64,000 bases of DNA from Rhodopseudomonas julia (GCF_030813515.1 NZ_JAUSUK010000002.1:186001-250000); one strand, 5' to 3'; shown: positions 34,784 through 42,735, counted from the stretch's first letter. Numbers and translations: made by a program. Notes: a model not told the origin generated them from the letters alone.

Positions 34784-35521
34784 TCAGGGCCTCAGCTTTT
34801 GTCGGGCGAGTTGCTCGTAGATCGGCAAAGCCTCGGCTTCCACTTCCTTGAGCCCGTGATCTTCCAGTTCTGGCAGCGGAGCCGGCGGCTGAAAGCCGGT
34901 CGAGCGGTGCACCGCATCGTACCAGTGAGCGGCCCAAACACCGTCGCTGTCGCGGGGTCCGGCGGGCCAGGCGAGCATCGCGGGTGAAAAATCGATCCGC
35001 AGCGCCGCGCAAAGGGCGCGCAACATCGCTTCCGGGTCGGCGAGAAGATCGTCGGCATCGATGACGGGCGGGACGCTCCCGCTCGCTTCTGTCGCGAGGC
35101 GAAAGAGCTCTTCCTGTTCGACAAATCCGATATCCGACAGGCTCGGGCCGGCGCGCTTGCGGGCATAGGAAACGAGTACGCGCGCCGGATGGCGGATCAG
35201 GAATGCGTGCCGACAGCTGCGCATCCAATCGCGGCCGATCTCCGCGATCATGTGATGCGTCATGTGCTTCTGGTAGAAAATGCGGCTGCCGAAGGGCGGC
35301 GCTCCGGCAAGCCGTTCCGCCACCTTTTGCCAATCGGCTTCATGGGTGGCACAGATTTCCTCGCGCATCGGATGATCGATGCCGGTCACCTTCAGCCATG
35401 CAGCATAGAACGGCTCGTCCCACACTTCGGTGTCGGGGCGGTTCTCGAAGGCGCGCATCATCGCGGTCGAGATGTTGCGGGGTCCGGACCACATGGCGAT
35501 GCGGATCGTCTCGTCGCTCAT
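34784..35521 (-). CDS. Sulfotransferase-like (P-loop) family protein
   Basis: The ATG at 35521 gives 245 aa (MSDETIRIAMWSGPRNISTA). A longer frame to 35644 would run through the tRNA-like element and is rejected. The phosphosulfate-binding-loop-like segment MWSGPRNISTAMMRAF and a second motif, FLIRHPARVLVSYARKR, place it in the sulfotransferase-like superfamily. It lies downstream of a branched-chain-type aminotransferase on the same strand. In some eukaryotic proteins annotated as branched-chain aminotransferase-like, a similar domain is fused to the aminotransferase (recalled), which supports a functional link. Substrate unknown. Confidence 0.8.
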   Translation of the reverse strand: MSDETIRIAMWSGPRNISTAMMRAFENRPDTEVWDEPFYAAWLKVTGIDHPMREEICATHEADWQKVAERLAGAPPFGSRIFYQKHMTHHMIAEIGRDWMRSCRHAFLIRHPARVLVSYARKRAGPSLSDIGFVEQEELFRLATEASGSVPPVIDADDLLADPEAMLRALCAALRIDFSPAMLAWPAGPRDSDGVWAAHWYDAVHRSTGFQPPAPLPELEDHGLKEVEAEALPIYEQLARQKLRP

Positions 35522-35573
35522 GGCGGGAGAATGGATCTCAGGCGCCATCACGGCACCGGCAATGCTGGGAAAA

Positions 35574-35650
35574 TGGAGACCTGACCGCGGACTCGAACCG
35601 CAGATCTTTGACGCTGCACCGCCAACGGGTACCCGTTCCCCCATCAGGTC
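35574..35650 (-). tRNA. tRNA-like element, Cys(GCA)-like but non-canonical
   Basis: Read on the minus strand, these 77 bases begin GACCTGA and end TCAGGTC-T-CCA, a perfect 7-bp acceptor stem with encoded CCA. The T-loop TTCGAGT falls at positions 54-60 with a paired stem. T8, A14, G18, G19 and A21 all fall on tRNA invariant positions, with a D-stem GGG/CCC. A T at position 33 is followed by GCA, and the discriminator base is T, as in tRNA-Cys. Departures: the anticodon stem (TTGGCG with CGTCAA, one G-U pair) leaves a 6-base loop, or an 8-base loop if the last pair opens, and the T-stem can reach 6 bp. It may be a divergent tRNA, a pseudogene or a regulatory mimic. It lies in the leader of the sulfotransferase-like gene. 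Confidence 0.45.
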
Positions 35651-35736
35651 GATGAGAGCTTAGGCGAACACGAATGCGTGAGAAATCCATCACGTGCCGA
35701 TGTGGTTAAAATCTTAGTCTTTGCCTGAGAGGCGGT

Positions 35737-36663
35737 TCAAGACAAGGGCGTGGCGAAGCTGCGGATGCGCTCGCGGTAGAGCTGCGTCAGTCTCGGCAGG
35801 AGCTTCGGCCTTTCGGGATGAAGTGTGCCGATCTCCCGTCCGTCGACGGAGCGAACCGGAACCAGCCCGGCAAACGTACCCGTGATGAAGGCCTCGTCGG
35901 CCCCGTAGACGTCGGTCAGTGAGAAGCGTCTTTCATGCGCCGGGATTCCGGCCTCCCGGGCAGCCTTCAGCACCTGTCCGCGGGTGACGCCGCCGAGACA
36001 GTAATCACCTGTCGAGGTCCAAAGCTCGCCGTTGCGAATGATGAAGAAATGCGTGGAATTGCAGGTGGCGACGAAGCCCGCCGGATCGAGCATTAGCCCT
36101 TCGTCCGCGCCCGCCTTTGCCGCTTGAATGCAAGCGAGGATGCAGTTGAGCTTGGAATGGGAATTGATCTTCTGGTCCTGCTCGGCGGGCCCGGTGCGTC
36201 GCACATGGACGGTGAAAAGCGTGACGCCTTCGCTTGCGATTTCAGGCTTCGGGTTCTTGTATTCGGGAATGACGACGATGGTGGGCGCGCCGATCGTCAT
36301 GCGCGGATCCTGATAAGGGGTGCGCTTCACGCCGCGCGTGATCATCAAGCGCACATGCACCCCGTCGCGCATCTGATTGGCCGCCAGGCACTCCATCACC
36401 CGTGCGGTGAGACCAGCCCGGTCGAGCCCGATATCCATGTCGAGCGCGGCTGCACCCTCGAAGAGACGGTCGAGATGCTCGTCCAGAAAGGCGATGCCGC
36501 CCTCGGTGACGCGCAAACCCTCCCAGACGCCATCGCCCAGAATGAAACCGGAATCGAAGACGGAGACGACCGCCTTGTCACGCGGCAAGAGCTCGCCGTT
36601 GACCGAAATCAGGATTTCGGCATTGCGCGGATCGTCTTCGTATTCGTGGGTGCCTGTCGCCAT
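35737..36663 (-). CDS. Class IV PLP aminotransferase (branched-chain / D-amino acid type)
   Basis: This 308-aa protein has the fold-type IV features: ISVNGELLPRDKAVVSVFDS, GDGVWEGLRV, the PLP lysine region KINSHSKLNCILACIQ (Lys171 probable), GGVTRGQVL, and a C-terminal EAFITGTFAGLVPV. It resembles branched-chain aminotransferase but the exact substrate (L-branched, D-amino acid, aminodeoxychorismate) cannot be set. The start at 36663 lacks a strong ribosome site. The tRNA-like element and sulfotransferase-like gene lie downstream on the same strand. Confidence 0.88.
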   Translation of the reverse strand: MATGTHEYEDDPRNAEILISVNGELLPRDKAVVSVFDSGFILGDGVWEGLRVTEGGIAFLDEHLDRLFEGAAALDMDIGLDRAGLTARVMECLAANQMRDGVHVRLMITRGVKRTPYQDPRMTIGAPTIVVIPEYKNPKPEIASEGVTLFTVHVRRTGPAEQDQKINSHSKLNCILACIQAAKAGADEGLMLDPAGFVATCNSTHFFIIRNGELWTSTGDYCLGGVTRGQVLKAAREAGIPAHERRFSLTDVYGADEAFITGTFAGLVPVRSVDGREIGTLHPERPKLLPRLTQLYRERIRSFATPLS

Positions 36664-36769
36664 TTTGCCGCCCGATCATTGGAAATTTCCATGAAACGAT
36701 TCCGGCAAAGCCGGGGCGCGGGCGGCTGTCAAGGGCAGGGGATGGCGAAGCCCCGCGCGAGGCGGGACA

Positions 36770-37045
36770 TCAATTGCGGTATTGCTGAATGCGGGTCGTG
36801 CGGAGCCCCGCAAGACCGTGAGACTCGATCGACATCTGCCAGGAGAGAAACTCCTCGACTGTCAGGGTATAGCGCGAGCAAGCTTCATCGAGGCTCAATA
36901 AGCCGCCGCGGACGGCAGCAACAACCTCAGCCTTGCGGCGGATCACCCAGCGTTTGGTATTGGGGGGTGGAAGATCAGCAATCGTGAGCGGGCTTCCATC
37001 CGGTCCGATAACGTATTTCACTCGTGGTCGGACATGCTCGGCCAT
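36770..37045 (-). CDS. sciP: CtrA inhibitor SciP (DUF1153)
   Basis: This 91-aa protein is almost identical to the family consensus: KYVIGPDGSPLTIADLPPPN, TKRWVIRRKAEVVAAVRGGL, LSLDEACSRYTLTVEEFLSW and HGLAGLRTTRIQQYR. In Caulobacter SciP binds CtrA and blocks its activation of target promoters in G1 cells. A GANTC site (37050-37054) lies directly upstream of the ATG, and a near-perfect CtrA box lies at 37098-37113. The gene stands alone, divergent from mnmA. Confidence 0.96.
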   Translation of the reverse strand: MAEHVRPRVKYVIGPDGSPLTIADLPPPNTKRWVIRRKAEVVAAVRGGLLSLDEACSRYTLTVEEFLSWQMSIESHGLAGLRTTRIQQYRN

Positions 37046-37097
37046 GGCAGACTCTTATACAAACTCACCAACTGAGCTCGTTATAAGGTGGCACGGC

Positions 37098-37113
37098 TTA
37101 ACAAGCGTCTAAC
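37098..37113. promoter_or_regulatory. Candidate CtrA box between sciP and mnmA
   Basis: TTAA (37098-37101), seven bases, CTAA (37109-37112), C gives TTAA-N7-CTAAC, one mismatch from the CtrA consensus TTAA-N7-TTAAC. It lies 53 bases upstream of the sciP ATG and about 95 upstream of mnmA. CtrA activation of sciP is known in Caulobacter, so this is probably a functional site. Confidence 0.6.
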
Positions 37114-37205
37114 CATCCGTAACGGAAATCTTAAGCGCGACCGGAGCATTTTTTTAGAAACAGCAGGCGCTTGACAGAAGGTCGCAAGCGCTGCAACCAA
37201 AGCCC

Positions 37206-38357
37206 ATGCTGGACATCGATCTTGAGCTGCCAGGTCCGCGCAGCAAAGCCCGCGTCCTCGTCGCTATGTCCGGCGGGGTCGATTCCTCCGTTGCTGCCGC
37301 GCTTGTCAACGCGGCTGGCTACGAAACCATCGGCGTGACCCTGCAACTCTATGATCACGGGGCGGCGACCCATCGCTCTGGGGCTTGCTGTGCGGGGCAG
37401 GACATTCATGATGCCAAACGCGTGGCGCAGGCGCTCGGCATTGCCCATTACGTTCTCGATTATGAAAGCCGTTTCCGCGAGGCGGTGATCGAACCTTTTG
37501 CGGCGAGCTATCTGTCGGGCGAGACGCCGGTGCCTTGCGTCGCCTGCAATCAATCGGTGAAATTCCTTGACCTCTTAGACACGGCCCGCCAGCTCGGGGC
37601 CGCTGCCATGGTGACCGGTCATTATGTGCGCACGCGCTCCGTCGGGGCCCGACGTGCGCTTTTCCGACCCGTCGATGCAGATCGCGACCAAAGCTACTTC
37701 CTTTATGCCACGACGGCCGAGCAGCTCGACTTCCTGCGCTTCCCTCTGGGCGATTTCACCAAGCCCGAGGTGAGGGCTCTGGCGGCCGAGATCGGTTTGA
37801 GCGTGGCGGAGAAGAGCGACAGTCAGGACATCTGCTTCGTGCCGCAGGGGCGCTACAGCGACGTGATCGAAAAGCTGAAGCCCAATGCGGCCGACGAGGG
37901 CGATATCGTACATATCGACGGGCGGGTGCTCGGTCGCCACCGAGGGATCATGCATTACACGGTCGGACAGCGGCGCGGGCTCGGCATTTCGGCTGCCGAG
38001 CCGCTGTTCGTCGTGCGGCTGGATGCCGCAGCAAAGCGCGTCATCGTCGGTCCCCGCGAGGCTTTGGCGACGCGCCGTTTCCGGCTGCGCGACCTGAACT
38101 GGCTCGGCGACAGCGACCCCTCCACCTGGACGGATGGGCAGGATGTCTATGCCCGGGTGCGCTCCACGCGCCCGCCGGTCAAAGCGTCACTTTCCGTGCA
38201 AGCCGGTGAAGCTTCTGTCATTCTCGACGATAGCGAGATGGGTGTGGCGCCGGGGCAGGCCTGCGTCTTCTACGATCGAGATGCCTCCGATGCGCGTGTT
38301 CTGGGCGGCGGCGTGATCGCCCAGGAGACGACGAACGAACAAGCCTGCGCCGCCTGA
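37206..38357 (+). CDS. mnmA: tRNA 2-thiouridine(34) synthase MnmA
   Basis: This 383-aa enzyme thiolates uridine 34 of Lys, Glu and Gln tRNAs. Features are the PP-loop [14 protein letters not shown] (residues 20-33), first catalytic cysteine in [20 protein letters not shown], and the second cysteine in [13 protein letters not shown]. The RNA-binding and beta-barrel domains follow, with GQRRGLG and CVFYD near the end. Length matches alphaproteobacterial MnmA. The ATG at 37206 follows a 160-bp gap shared with sciP. Confidence 0.96.
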   Translation: MLDIDLELPGPRSKARVLVAMSGGVDSSVAAALVNAAGYETIGVTLQLYDHGAATHRSGACCAGQDIHDAKRVAQALGIAHYVLDYESRFREAVIEPFAASYLSGETPVPCVACNQSVKFLDLLDTARQLGAAAMVTGHYVRTRSVGARRALFRPVDADRDQSYFLYATTAEQLDFLRFPLGDFTKPEVRALAAEIGLSVAEKSDSQDICFVPQGRYSDVIEKLKPNAADEGDIVHIDGRVLGRHRGIMHYTVGQRRGLGISAAEPLFVVRLDAAAKRVIVGPREALATRRFRLRDLNWLGDSDPSTWTDGQDVYARVRSTRPPVKASLSVQAGEASVILDDSEMGVAPGQACVFYDRDASDARVLGGGVIAQETTNEQACAA

Positions 38358-38427
38358 GCGGATCGTTTGGCGGCTCCAGGCTGGCGCACGCGGCCCGACT
38401 GTGCCGCCAAAACCCCCGTTTCTGCTT

Positions 38428-38452
38428 GGAACTCCGCTCGCAGCGCCACGTT
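38428..38452 (+). promoter_or_regulatory. EcfG-type (general stress) promoter
   Basis: GGAAC (38428-38432), exactly 16 bases, CGTT (38449-38452) matches the EcfG -35/-10 consensus perfectly. It lies 40 bases upstream of the YqjD/ElaB-like gene ATG, a correct distance for transcription of that gene. Confidence 0.75.
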
Positions 38453-38491
38453 ACCTGAGCGACCCACCCAATCGATAGAAGGAGGCATCCC

Positions 38492-38857
38492 ATGGCAGAA
38501 ACGAATGTGCCCGGCGGCAAGAGCGAGACGGAACGCAAGGCCGATGAGACCAAGCGCAAAGCCGAAGACGTTCGCCACGATCTCAACGCCGAATTCGAGA
38601 TTTTGAAGGCGGATGTCGCCGAACTCAGCACCCGGATATCAGATTTGCTGCGCACCGGCGCCCGCGAAGGAAAAGACATGTTGAACGAACGCGCCGATTA
38701 TTACCGCCGCGAAGGTCGCAGGCGTGCCGATGCAGCCATGTCCGAAGCCGAGGCTCTGTCTGATGATCTGAGCCAGTCGATCAGTCGCAATCCCTTCACT
38801 GCCGTTCTTGTGGCGTTGGGGCTGGGCTTTCTCGTCGGCGCCATTTCCCGGCGCTAG
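38492..38857 (+). CDS. YqjD/ElaB-like membrane-anchored stress protein (DUF883)
   Basis: This 121-aa protein has a charged, helical N-terminal two thirds (coiled-coil-like, ETERKADETKRKAEDVRHDL) and a single C-terminal helix (NPFTAVLVALGLGFLVGAIS) ending in RR. This is the E. coli YqjD/ElaB layout, where the C-terminal tail anchors the protein in the inner membrane and the N-terminus contacts ribosomes in stationary phase. GAAGGAGG lies just upstream of the ATG at 38492. It sits directly behind an EcfG promoter and in front of a YqjE-like gene. Confidence 0.83.
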   Translation: MAETNVPGGKSETERKADETKRKAEDVRHDLNAEFEILKADVAELSTRISDLLRTGAREGKDMLNERADYYRREGRRRADAAMSEAEALSDDLSQSISRNPFTAVLVALGLGFLVGAISRR

Positions 38858-38862
38858 TTTTC

Positions 38863-39291
38863 ATGCTCAGGCTGCTTTCTTCGATCAGCTTTGCCTACGG
38901 CGCTGCAAATCTGCGGCGCCGTATCCGTGTCATGGCGCGACAGGCCATTCTCATGGCGATCGGCGCCGTCATTCTGCTTTACGCGCTCGGTTTCGGGCTG
39001 GTGACACTTCATATCTGGCTCTCCAGCCTGTGGGGTTCGCTTGTGTCCGCGGGCGTGATCGGCGCCGTGCTTTTCGTCATCGGGCTTATCGTGCTTCTTC
39101 TGGCGCTGAGGCCTCACCGGGAGCAGGCGCGTTCCGTTGAACAGCCTCTCAGCCAGATGAGCGCAACCGCGCATGATACCTATGACCGGATGCAGCGCTC
39201 GCTTCGGCAAAGCGGTTCGCCGCTCGCCAACCCGGTCGTGCAGGCGGCGGGCATCGCCCTCATCATCGGCGTCCTTCTCGGCCGCCGCTAA
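38863..39291 (+). CDS. YqjE-like small membrane protein (holin-superfamily fold)
   Basis: This 142-aa protein has two central membrane helices (about 28-55 and 58-82), an amphipathic linker, and a third hydrophobic segment at the C-terminus (VVQAAGIALIIGVLLGRR). The pair YqjD-YqjE is also adjacent in E. coli (recalled), and the spacing here is 5 bases. It probably belongs to the same stress regulon through the EcfG promoter upstream. Molecular function is not known. Confidence 0.72.
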   Translation: MLRLLSSISFAYGAANLRRRIRVMARQAILMAIGAVILLYALGFGLVTLHIWLSSLWGSLVSAGVIGAVLFVIGLIVLLLALRPHREQARSVEQPLSQMSATAHDTYDRMQRSLRQSGSPLANPVVQAAGIALIIGVLLGRR

Positions 39292-39340
39292 CCTTCGCGC
39301 AATTGTGCCGGCTTGTGCTGGTCACACTCACACATGTTTG

Positions 39341-39374
39341 GGCCGCTCGTCTCTCGTTGAGGCGGGCGGCCTTT
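39341..39374 (+). terminator. Intrinsic terminator after the YqjE-like gene
   Basis: A 13-bp stem (39341-39353 with 39359-39371, two G-U pairs) closes a TCGTT loop and is followed by TTT. It separates the convergent YqjE-like and TerC genes. Confidence 0.8.
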
Positions 39375-39395
39375 ACAGTTTCGTGCTTTGAAAAT

Positions 39396-40070
39396 TCACG
39401 GTCGATGCAGCAGCAGAACGAGATCGCCGAAATCTGAAAGTTCATCCGCCAGTGGCAGATGCGCCGCCGTCGCAAGATCGATACCGCCCTCCCAGATCAT
39501 TCCACCTGCCACATAGACCAGGAAGACGAGGCCCACATAGGAGATCCAGCGGTGGCGAACGAGAAGCTTCACAATGAGGCTTGCTGCGAGCGCCATCAGC
39601 GCGATCGAGAGCACGAGACCAAAGACGAGGAGAAGCGCGTTGCCCCGGGAGATCGAGGCGACTGCGAAAACATTGTCGATGGACATGGAGACGTCCGCAA
39701 CGGCGATGGAGACGAGCGCCTGCATGATCCCGGCTCCGTCTGCTTGCCGCTCGTTTTCCGTCGTTTTGGCGTTGGCCATCTCTGCTCCTGTCGGGCCCTT
39801 CTCGCCGACGTCGCGGTAGAGCCGCCAACAAACCCATAAGAGGAGCAAACCGCCGGCCAGCACGATGCCTGGTATGCCGAGGAGATAGGTGAAGAGGATC
39901 GCGCCGAGGATTCGGATGGTGGCCGCCAGACCGATGCCGCAGAGGATGGCGGGTCGCCGCAATTGCGGCGGAAGTGCCGAGGCCGCAAGGCCGATGACGA
40001 GTGCATTGTCCCCGGACAGGACGACATCGAGCCAGACGATCGACAAAAGCGCGAGGAGGCCTTCCCACAT
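39396..40070 (-). CDS. TerC/YjbE-family integral membrane protein
   Basis: This 224-aa protein has seven or so hydrophobic helices. Family motifs include SIVWLDVVLSGDNALVIGLA near the N-terminus, and VADVSMSIDNVFAVASISRG in the second half, both with acidic residues within helices. TerC-family proteins act in metal homeostasis, Mn(II) export in several bacteria. The length matches the short YjbE type. A central charged loop (about 90-112) separates two helix groups. No Mn riboswitch features were seen upstream. Confidence 0.88.
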   Translation of the reverse strand: MWEGLLALLSIVWLDVVLSGDNALVIGLAASALPPQLRRPAILCGIGLAATIRILGAILFTYLLGIPGIVLAGGLLLLWVCWRLYRDVGEKGPTGAEMANAKTTENERQADGAGIMQALVSIAVADVSMSIDNVFAVASISRGNALLLVFGLVLSIALMALAASLIVKLLVRHRWISYVGLVFLVYVAGGMIWEGGIDLATAAHLPLADELSDFGDLVLLLHRP

Positions 40071-40456
40071 CAGCTCATCCCCTCAACTGTGTTCGCAGGG
40101 GGCATTGCCGCTGTGGTTGTTCGCGGCTCTTGAGGTGTGCGCAATCGGACGGGCGCATCGGGCGACGAAGGCAAAGGGTGAGGGAAGGCTATCAAAGCCT
40201 CTCTCCGACATCGTGGCGGCGGGCTCCGATTTCCAGTGGGTGCGCCCCAATGAAGCATTAGGGAAGCATTTGAGGTCGCAGCGACAATCTAGCCGTGTCC
40301 GGATGCTGCGCTTGGCTCCGCGGGAGAACCGCCAAAATGCTTTCCGATCTCTTTCCGCCTCCGAGATAGCCGGGTTCTGCGCGGTAACCTTCCTCTCATT
40401 TTCTCGCGCTATAGTCCTCCTGCAGGCCGTGCTCAGCCCGGTCCGGAGGGGATACG
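40071..40456. other. Intergenic region, no gene supported
   Basis: This 386-bp gap lies between divergent terC and the PilZ gene. I see no reading frame with convincing composition, and no FNR, EcfG or CtrA motif. It should contain both promoters. Confidence 0.5.
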
Positions 40457-40939
40457 ATGCTTCACTCGAAGGCGCTGCCTGGCAGCGCGTCCGATGTGCC
40501 AATCGCAGAAAATCCAGCCGATGCTCGGTTGGAGGGATCCCGCTTTGGGCGGCACACCCAATTGCAGCGGGAGGATGGTGCGCCACGTGAGGCGGAGACA
40601 CGCGCCGCGGAGACGCCCAATGCCGTTGCCGACAAGGTGACGGATCTTCTCGACTTTCGCCGCCGGGGAGCCGTGCGGCTGCAGACGGCGATCGACGCCC
40701 ATCTGGTGTTTGCGGAAAACAGCGTCTCGCGCTGCATCATCCGCGACCTTTCCACCGCCGGGGCGCAGCTCGAGGTCGAGGAGGGCGTCAAGCCGGACAG
40801 CGAGATGATCCTCGCAGTGCCTCAGGTGAATATCGCGATCGTTTGCGAGCTCGCCTGGCGGCGCGGCAAACGCATGGGCGTTCAGTTCTGCCGCGGGCGT
40901 ATTCCATCCGACAAGATCGCCGAGATGATGAAGCTCTGA
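40457..40939 (+). CDS. PilZ-domain protein
   Basis: This is a 160-aa protein. The first 60 residues are charged and probably disordered. The PilZ barrel follows (about 65-155), with the RRRGAVRLQTAIDA segment (RxxxR-like c-di-GMP motif) and RDLSTAGAQLEV (D-x-S-x-x-G motif). Both halves of the c-di-GMP site look present, so it may bind the second messenger. ATG at 40457 is used. The neighbours give no hint of a partner. Confidence 0.8.
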   Translation: MLHSKALPGSASDVPIAENPADARLEGSRFGRHTQLQREDGAPREAETRAAETPNAVADKVTDLLDFRRRGAVRLQTAIDAHLVFAENSVSRCIIRDLSTAGAQLEVEEGVKPDSEMILAVPQVNIAIVCELAWRRGKRMGVQFCRGRIPSDKIAEMMKL

Positions 40940-41363
40940 CAGGGACGATCGCGCATCACGCGTTCGTCCGTGCGGTTCTTCCTTCAGCCAACAGGATCGT
41001 CGGACTGGTTTAAGCCGCCCCTTGAGAGCCAGCAGCGCCGGGATCCAGCTGTTGTCGGCACACCGGCCGTCGCACGAATTCCACCCGGCCACCGAGACGC
41101 ACAAACCTCGCACTTGCGGCAGACAACGGGTGCAAGGGGCGCAGGATCGTCGCCTCGGCATACCCCGCAATCTGTCTGGCAAAAGCGTGACGCAGAAGCG
41201 TTAGGTCTCGTTCGTCCAGACGATTGACGCCTCAGGCTTCGGATTGCGGTGCGGTGAAACGCGTTGTGCCGCCGAATGCCTTTGAAAACCGGAGTCTTAT
41301 TGTCTACTTTATGTCCGTTCAAAAGTGCGATCCTATTGTCAGGCGCTTGCGCAGAGAGGTTTC
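40940..41363. other. Intergenic region, no gene supported
   Basis: This 424-bp gap has only short frames with Arg/Ser/Pro-rich shadow composition. A single GANTC is near 41298. The last 60 bases are AT-richer than the surroundings and should include the promoter of the following gene. Confidence 0.5.
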
Positions 41364-41864
41364 ATGGCACTGAGGCACGGGCAGGGTAGTGAAGCTGCGG
41401 AGATGGTCCCCGCTGAACGGGAGACGAATATCGTCGCCTTTCCCGCCTGCGAAGCCTTCGGGCCGAGGGCATCGGATGCGCGCGGTCTGACGCAAGCGGA
41501 AGAGATCGAACTCGACCGTCTGCGCTGGTTCGTCCTCAAAAGCCTGTTGTCGTCTCAAACCGATCTCGAGCGAGCCTGTTTCGTGCTTGCCGCCGAACCG
41601 GATGCGTCGCTCGAGCGCTTCGCGATCGCCTTCTTTCGGGCGATGTCTTCAAAGGCGCGCCGGCAGCTCGTTTTCTATCGACCGGGCACGCGCAATTTCT
41701 CCACGGATGAAGCCTGGCTTCTGCGACTAATGGGGGCATGGCGCTCAGGCGACGAAATGAGCGTTCGCGCGTTAATCGCCTGGAGGGTCAAACCCGAAGG
41801 GCATCGCTGGCTGCGTTTCTTGTCGCGCGGGCTGGCATTTGCTCTCGTTGCGGAAACCCCTTGA
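41364..41864 (+). CDS. Hypothetical protein
   Basis: The ATG at 41364 is chosen because AGAGAGG lies about 6 bases upstream. The 166-aa product is soluble, with a variable N-terminus (to about 40) and a helical body with conserved-looking segments: LDRLRWFVLKSLLSSQTDLE, FAIAFFRAMSSKARRQLVFY, DEAWLLRLMGAWRSGD, SVRALIAWRVKPEGHRWLRF. Family not recognised and no catalytic motif is seen. It ends about 25 bases before the ICE motif of dps. Confidence 0.65.
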   Translation: MALRHGQGSEAAEMVPAERETNIVAFPACEAFGPRASDARGLTQAEEIELDRLRWFVLKSLLSSQTDLERACFVLAAEPDASLERFAIAFFRAMSSKARRQLVFYRPGTRNFSTDEAWLLRLMGAWRSGDEMSVRALIAWRVKPEGHRWLRFLSRGLAFALVAETP

Positions 41865-41886
41865 AGCTGGAAAGCAGCTGGTCTAG

Positions 41887-41903
41887 TTTAGAGGTATTCT
41901 AAT
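41887..41903. promoter_or_regulatory. ICE-like motif (candidate Irr binding site) upstream of dps
   Basis: TTTAGAGGTATTCTAAT matches the rhizobial iron-control element TTTAGAA-N3-TTCTAAA at 12 of 14 defined positions and holds a perfect TTAGA-N5-TCTAA dyad. It ends 36 bases before the dps ATG, overlapping where the promoter should be, so it could serve iron-responsive repression by Irr. Confidence 0.6.
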
Positions 41904-41939
41904 TTAGGCAGACGCCGAATCGTACCGATGGAGGGCATA

Positions 41940-42419
41940 ATGGGTCTGGTGGCAGCAAAGATCGAACCGAGCGCGAAACAGGATATCGTCGAGGGTCTCA
42001 CGCAGAGTCTCGCCGAGACCGCTGTGGAAATGACAAAGGCGCAGAATTTCCACTGGAACGTCACCGGCATGGCTTTTGGCCCGCTGCACGAGCTGTTCCA
42101 GAAAATGTATGAGGACCACTTCGAAGCGATGGACGTCCTCGCCGAGCGGGTCAAGGCGCTCGATGCGCATGCGGAAGGCCGCTATTCGAAGTATCTGGAA
42201 CGCAGCGCCGTGGAAGAGCATGACGGCCATGCGACCGATCGCGAGATGGTTGCAGCACTCCTGGCCGACCAGGAAACGCTGTCGTCGACGCTTTCGGCTC
42301 TCTGCAGCGTTTCAGAAAAGCACGGCGATTGGGCGACCAACGACCTCGCGACCGAGCGCGTCGCTGCGCACGACAAGTTCGCCTGGATGCTGCGGTCTCA
42401 TCTCGGCGAAAACGCCTGA
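41940..42419 (+). CDS. dps: Dps-family DNA-protection/ferritin-like protein
   Basis: The ATG at 41940 has GGAGGG just upstream; the in-frame ATG at 41928 does not. The 159-aa product has the Dps four-helix bundle. The ferroxidase region is KAQNFHWNVTGMAFGPLHEL (His38, His50 as inter-subunit ligands), then MYEDHFEAMDVLAERVKALD with acidic ligands. Dps dodecamers oxidise and store iron and shield DNA from peroxide. Control by the ICE-like motif upstream would link it to iron status. Confidence 0.93.
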   Translation: MGLVAAKIEPSAKQDIVEGLTQSLAETAVEMTKAQNFHWNVTGMAFGPLHELFQKMYEDHFEAMDVLAERVKALDAHAEGRYSKYLERSAVEEHDGHATDREMVAALLADQETLSSTLSALCSVSEKHGDWATNDLATERVAAHDKFAWMLRSHLGENA

Positions 42420-42468
42420 TCTTCTTCTGAGTTCGAGGGGGGCGTCAGTCCCCGCTTACTGTTCTTCG

Positions 42469-42500
42469 TCAGGGGCTGGTGCGAACGCGCCGGCCCCTGA
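42469..42500 (+). terminator. Terminator of dps
   Basis: A 14-bp stem (42469-42482 with 42487-42500, two G-U pairs) closes a GAAC loop. A T-rich stretch (TTTATTTG) follows a few bases later. Confidence 0.7.
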
Positions 42501-42540
42501 TGCGTTTATTTGTCCCGTGATGCAAGCGAAGGAGGCTCGA

Positions 42541-42735
42541 ATGAGCAGCCAGGGGTTTTATGGGCATGCTGGCCGGCCACCAGCCGAAGTGTTCCCGGTG
42601 GCGCGAGAAAGCGACAAGGCGCGGCTCGCCGCGGAAAGGCTTGAGAGGGAGCTCGAGGAAGGGCTTGAGGAGACATTCCCCGCAAGCGACCCGCCGGCCC
42701 CGACGCAGCCGCACAAGAAGGTCGACGAGGATTGA
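42541..42735 (+). CDS. Small conserved protein with PASDPP motif
   Basis: This 64-aa protein has a strong ribosome site (GAAGGAGG) before ATG 42541. The second half (LEEGLEETFPASDPPAPTQP) carries the EETFPASDPP motif found in many short proteobacterial proteins of unknown role (recalled). It is hydrophilic with no membrane segment. It lies just behind the dps terminator. Confidence 0.7.
   Translation: MSSQGFYGHAGRPPAEVFPVARESDKARLAAERLERELEEGLEETFPASDPPAPTQPHKKVDED

Noticed and set aside
35522-35644. Longer start for the sulfotransferase-like gene
   Set aside because: The extra 41 residues would be encoded by the tRNA-like element and do not resemble the family; the ATG at 35521 begins exactly at the conserved domain.
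35574-35650. Selenocysteine tRNA or one half of a two-piece tmRNA
   Set aside because: The 13-bp acceptor/T branch hints at tRNA-Sec, but the element is only 77 bases, has no long variable arm, lacks the G discriminator and has GCA rather than TCA in the anticodon place. No tmRNA tag frame or pseudoknot region is nearby.
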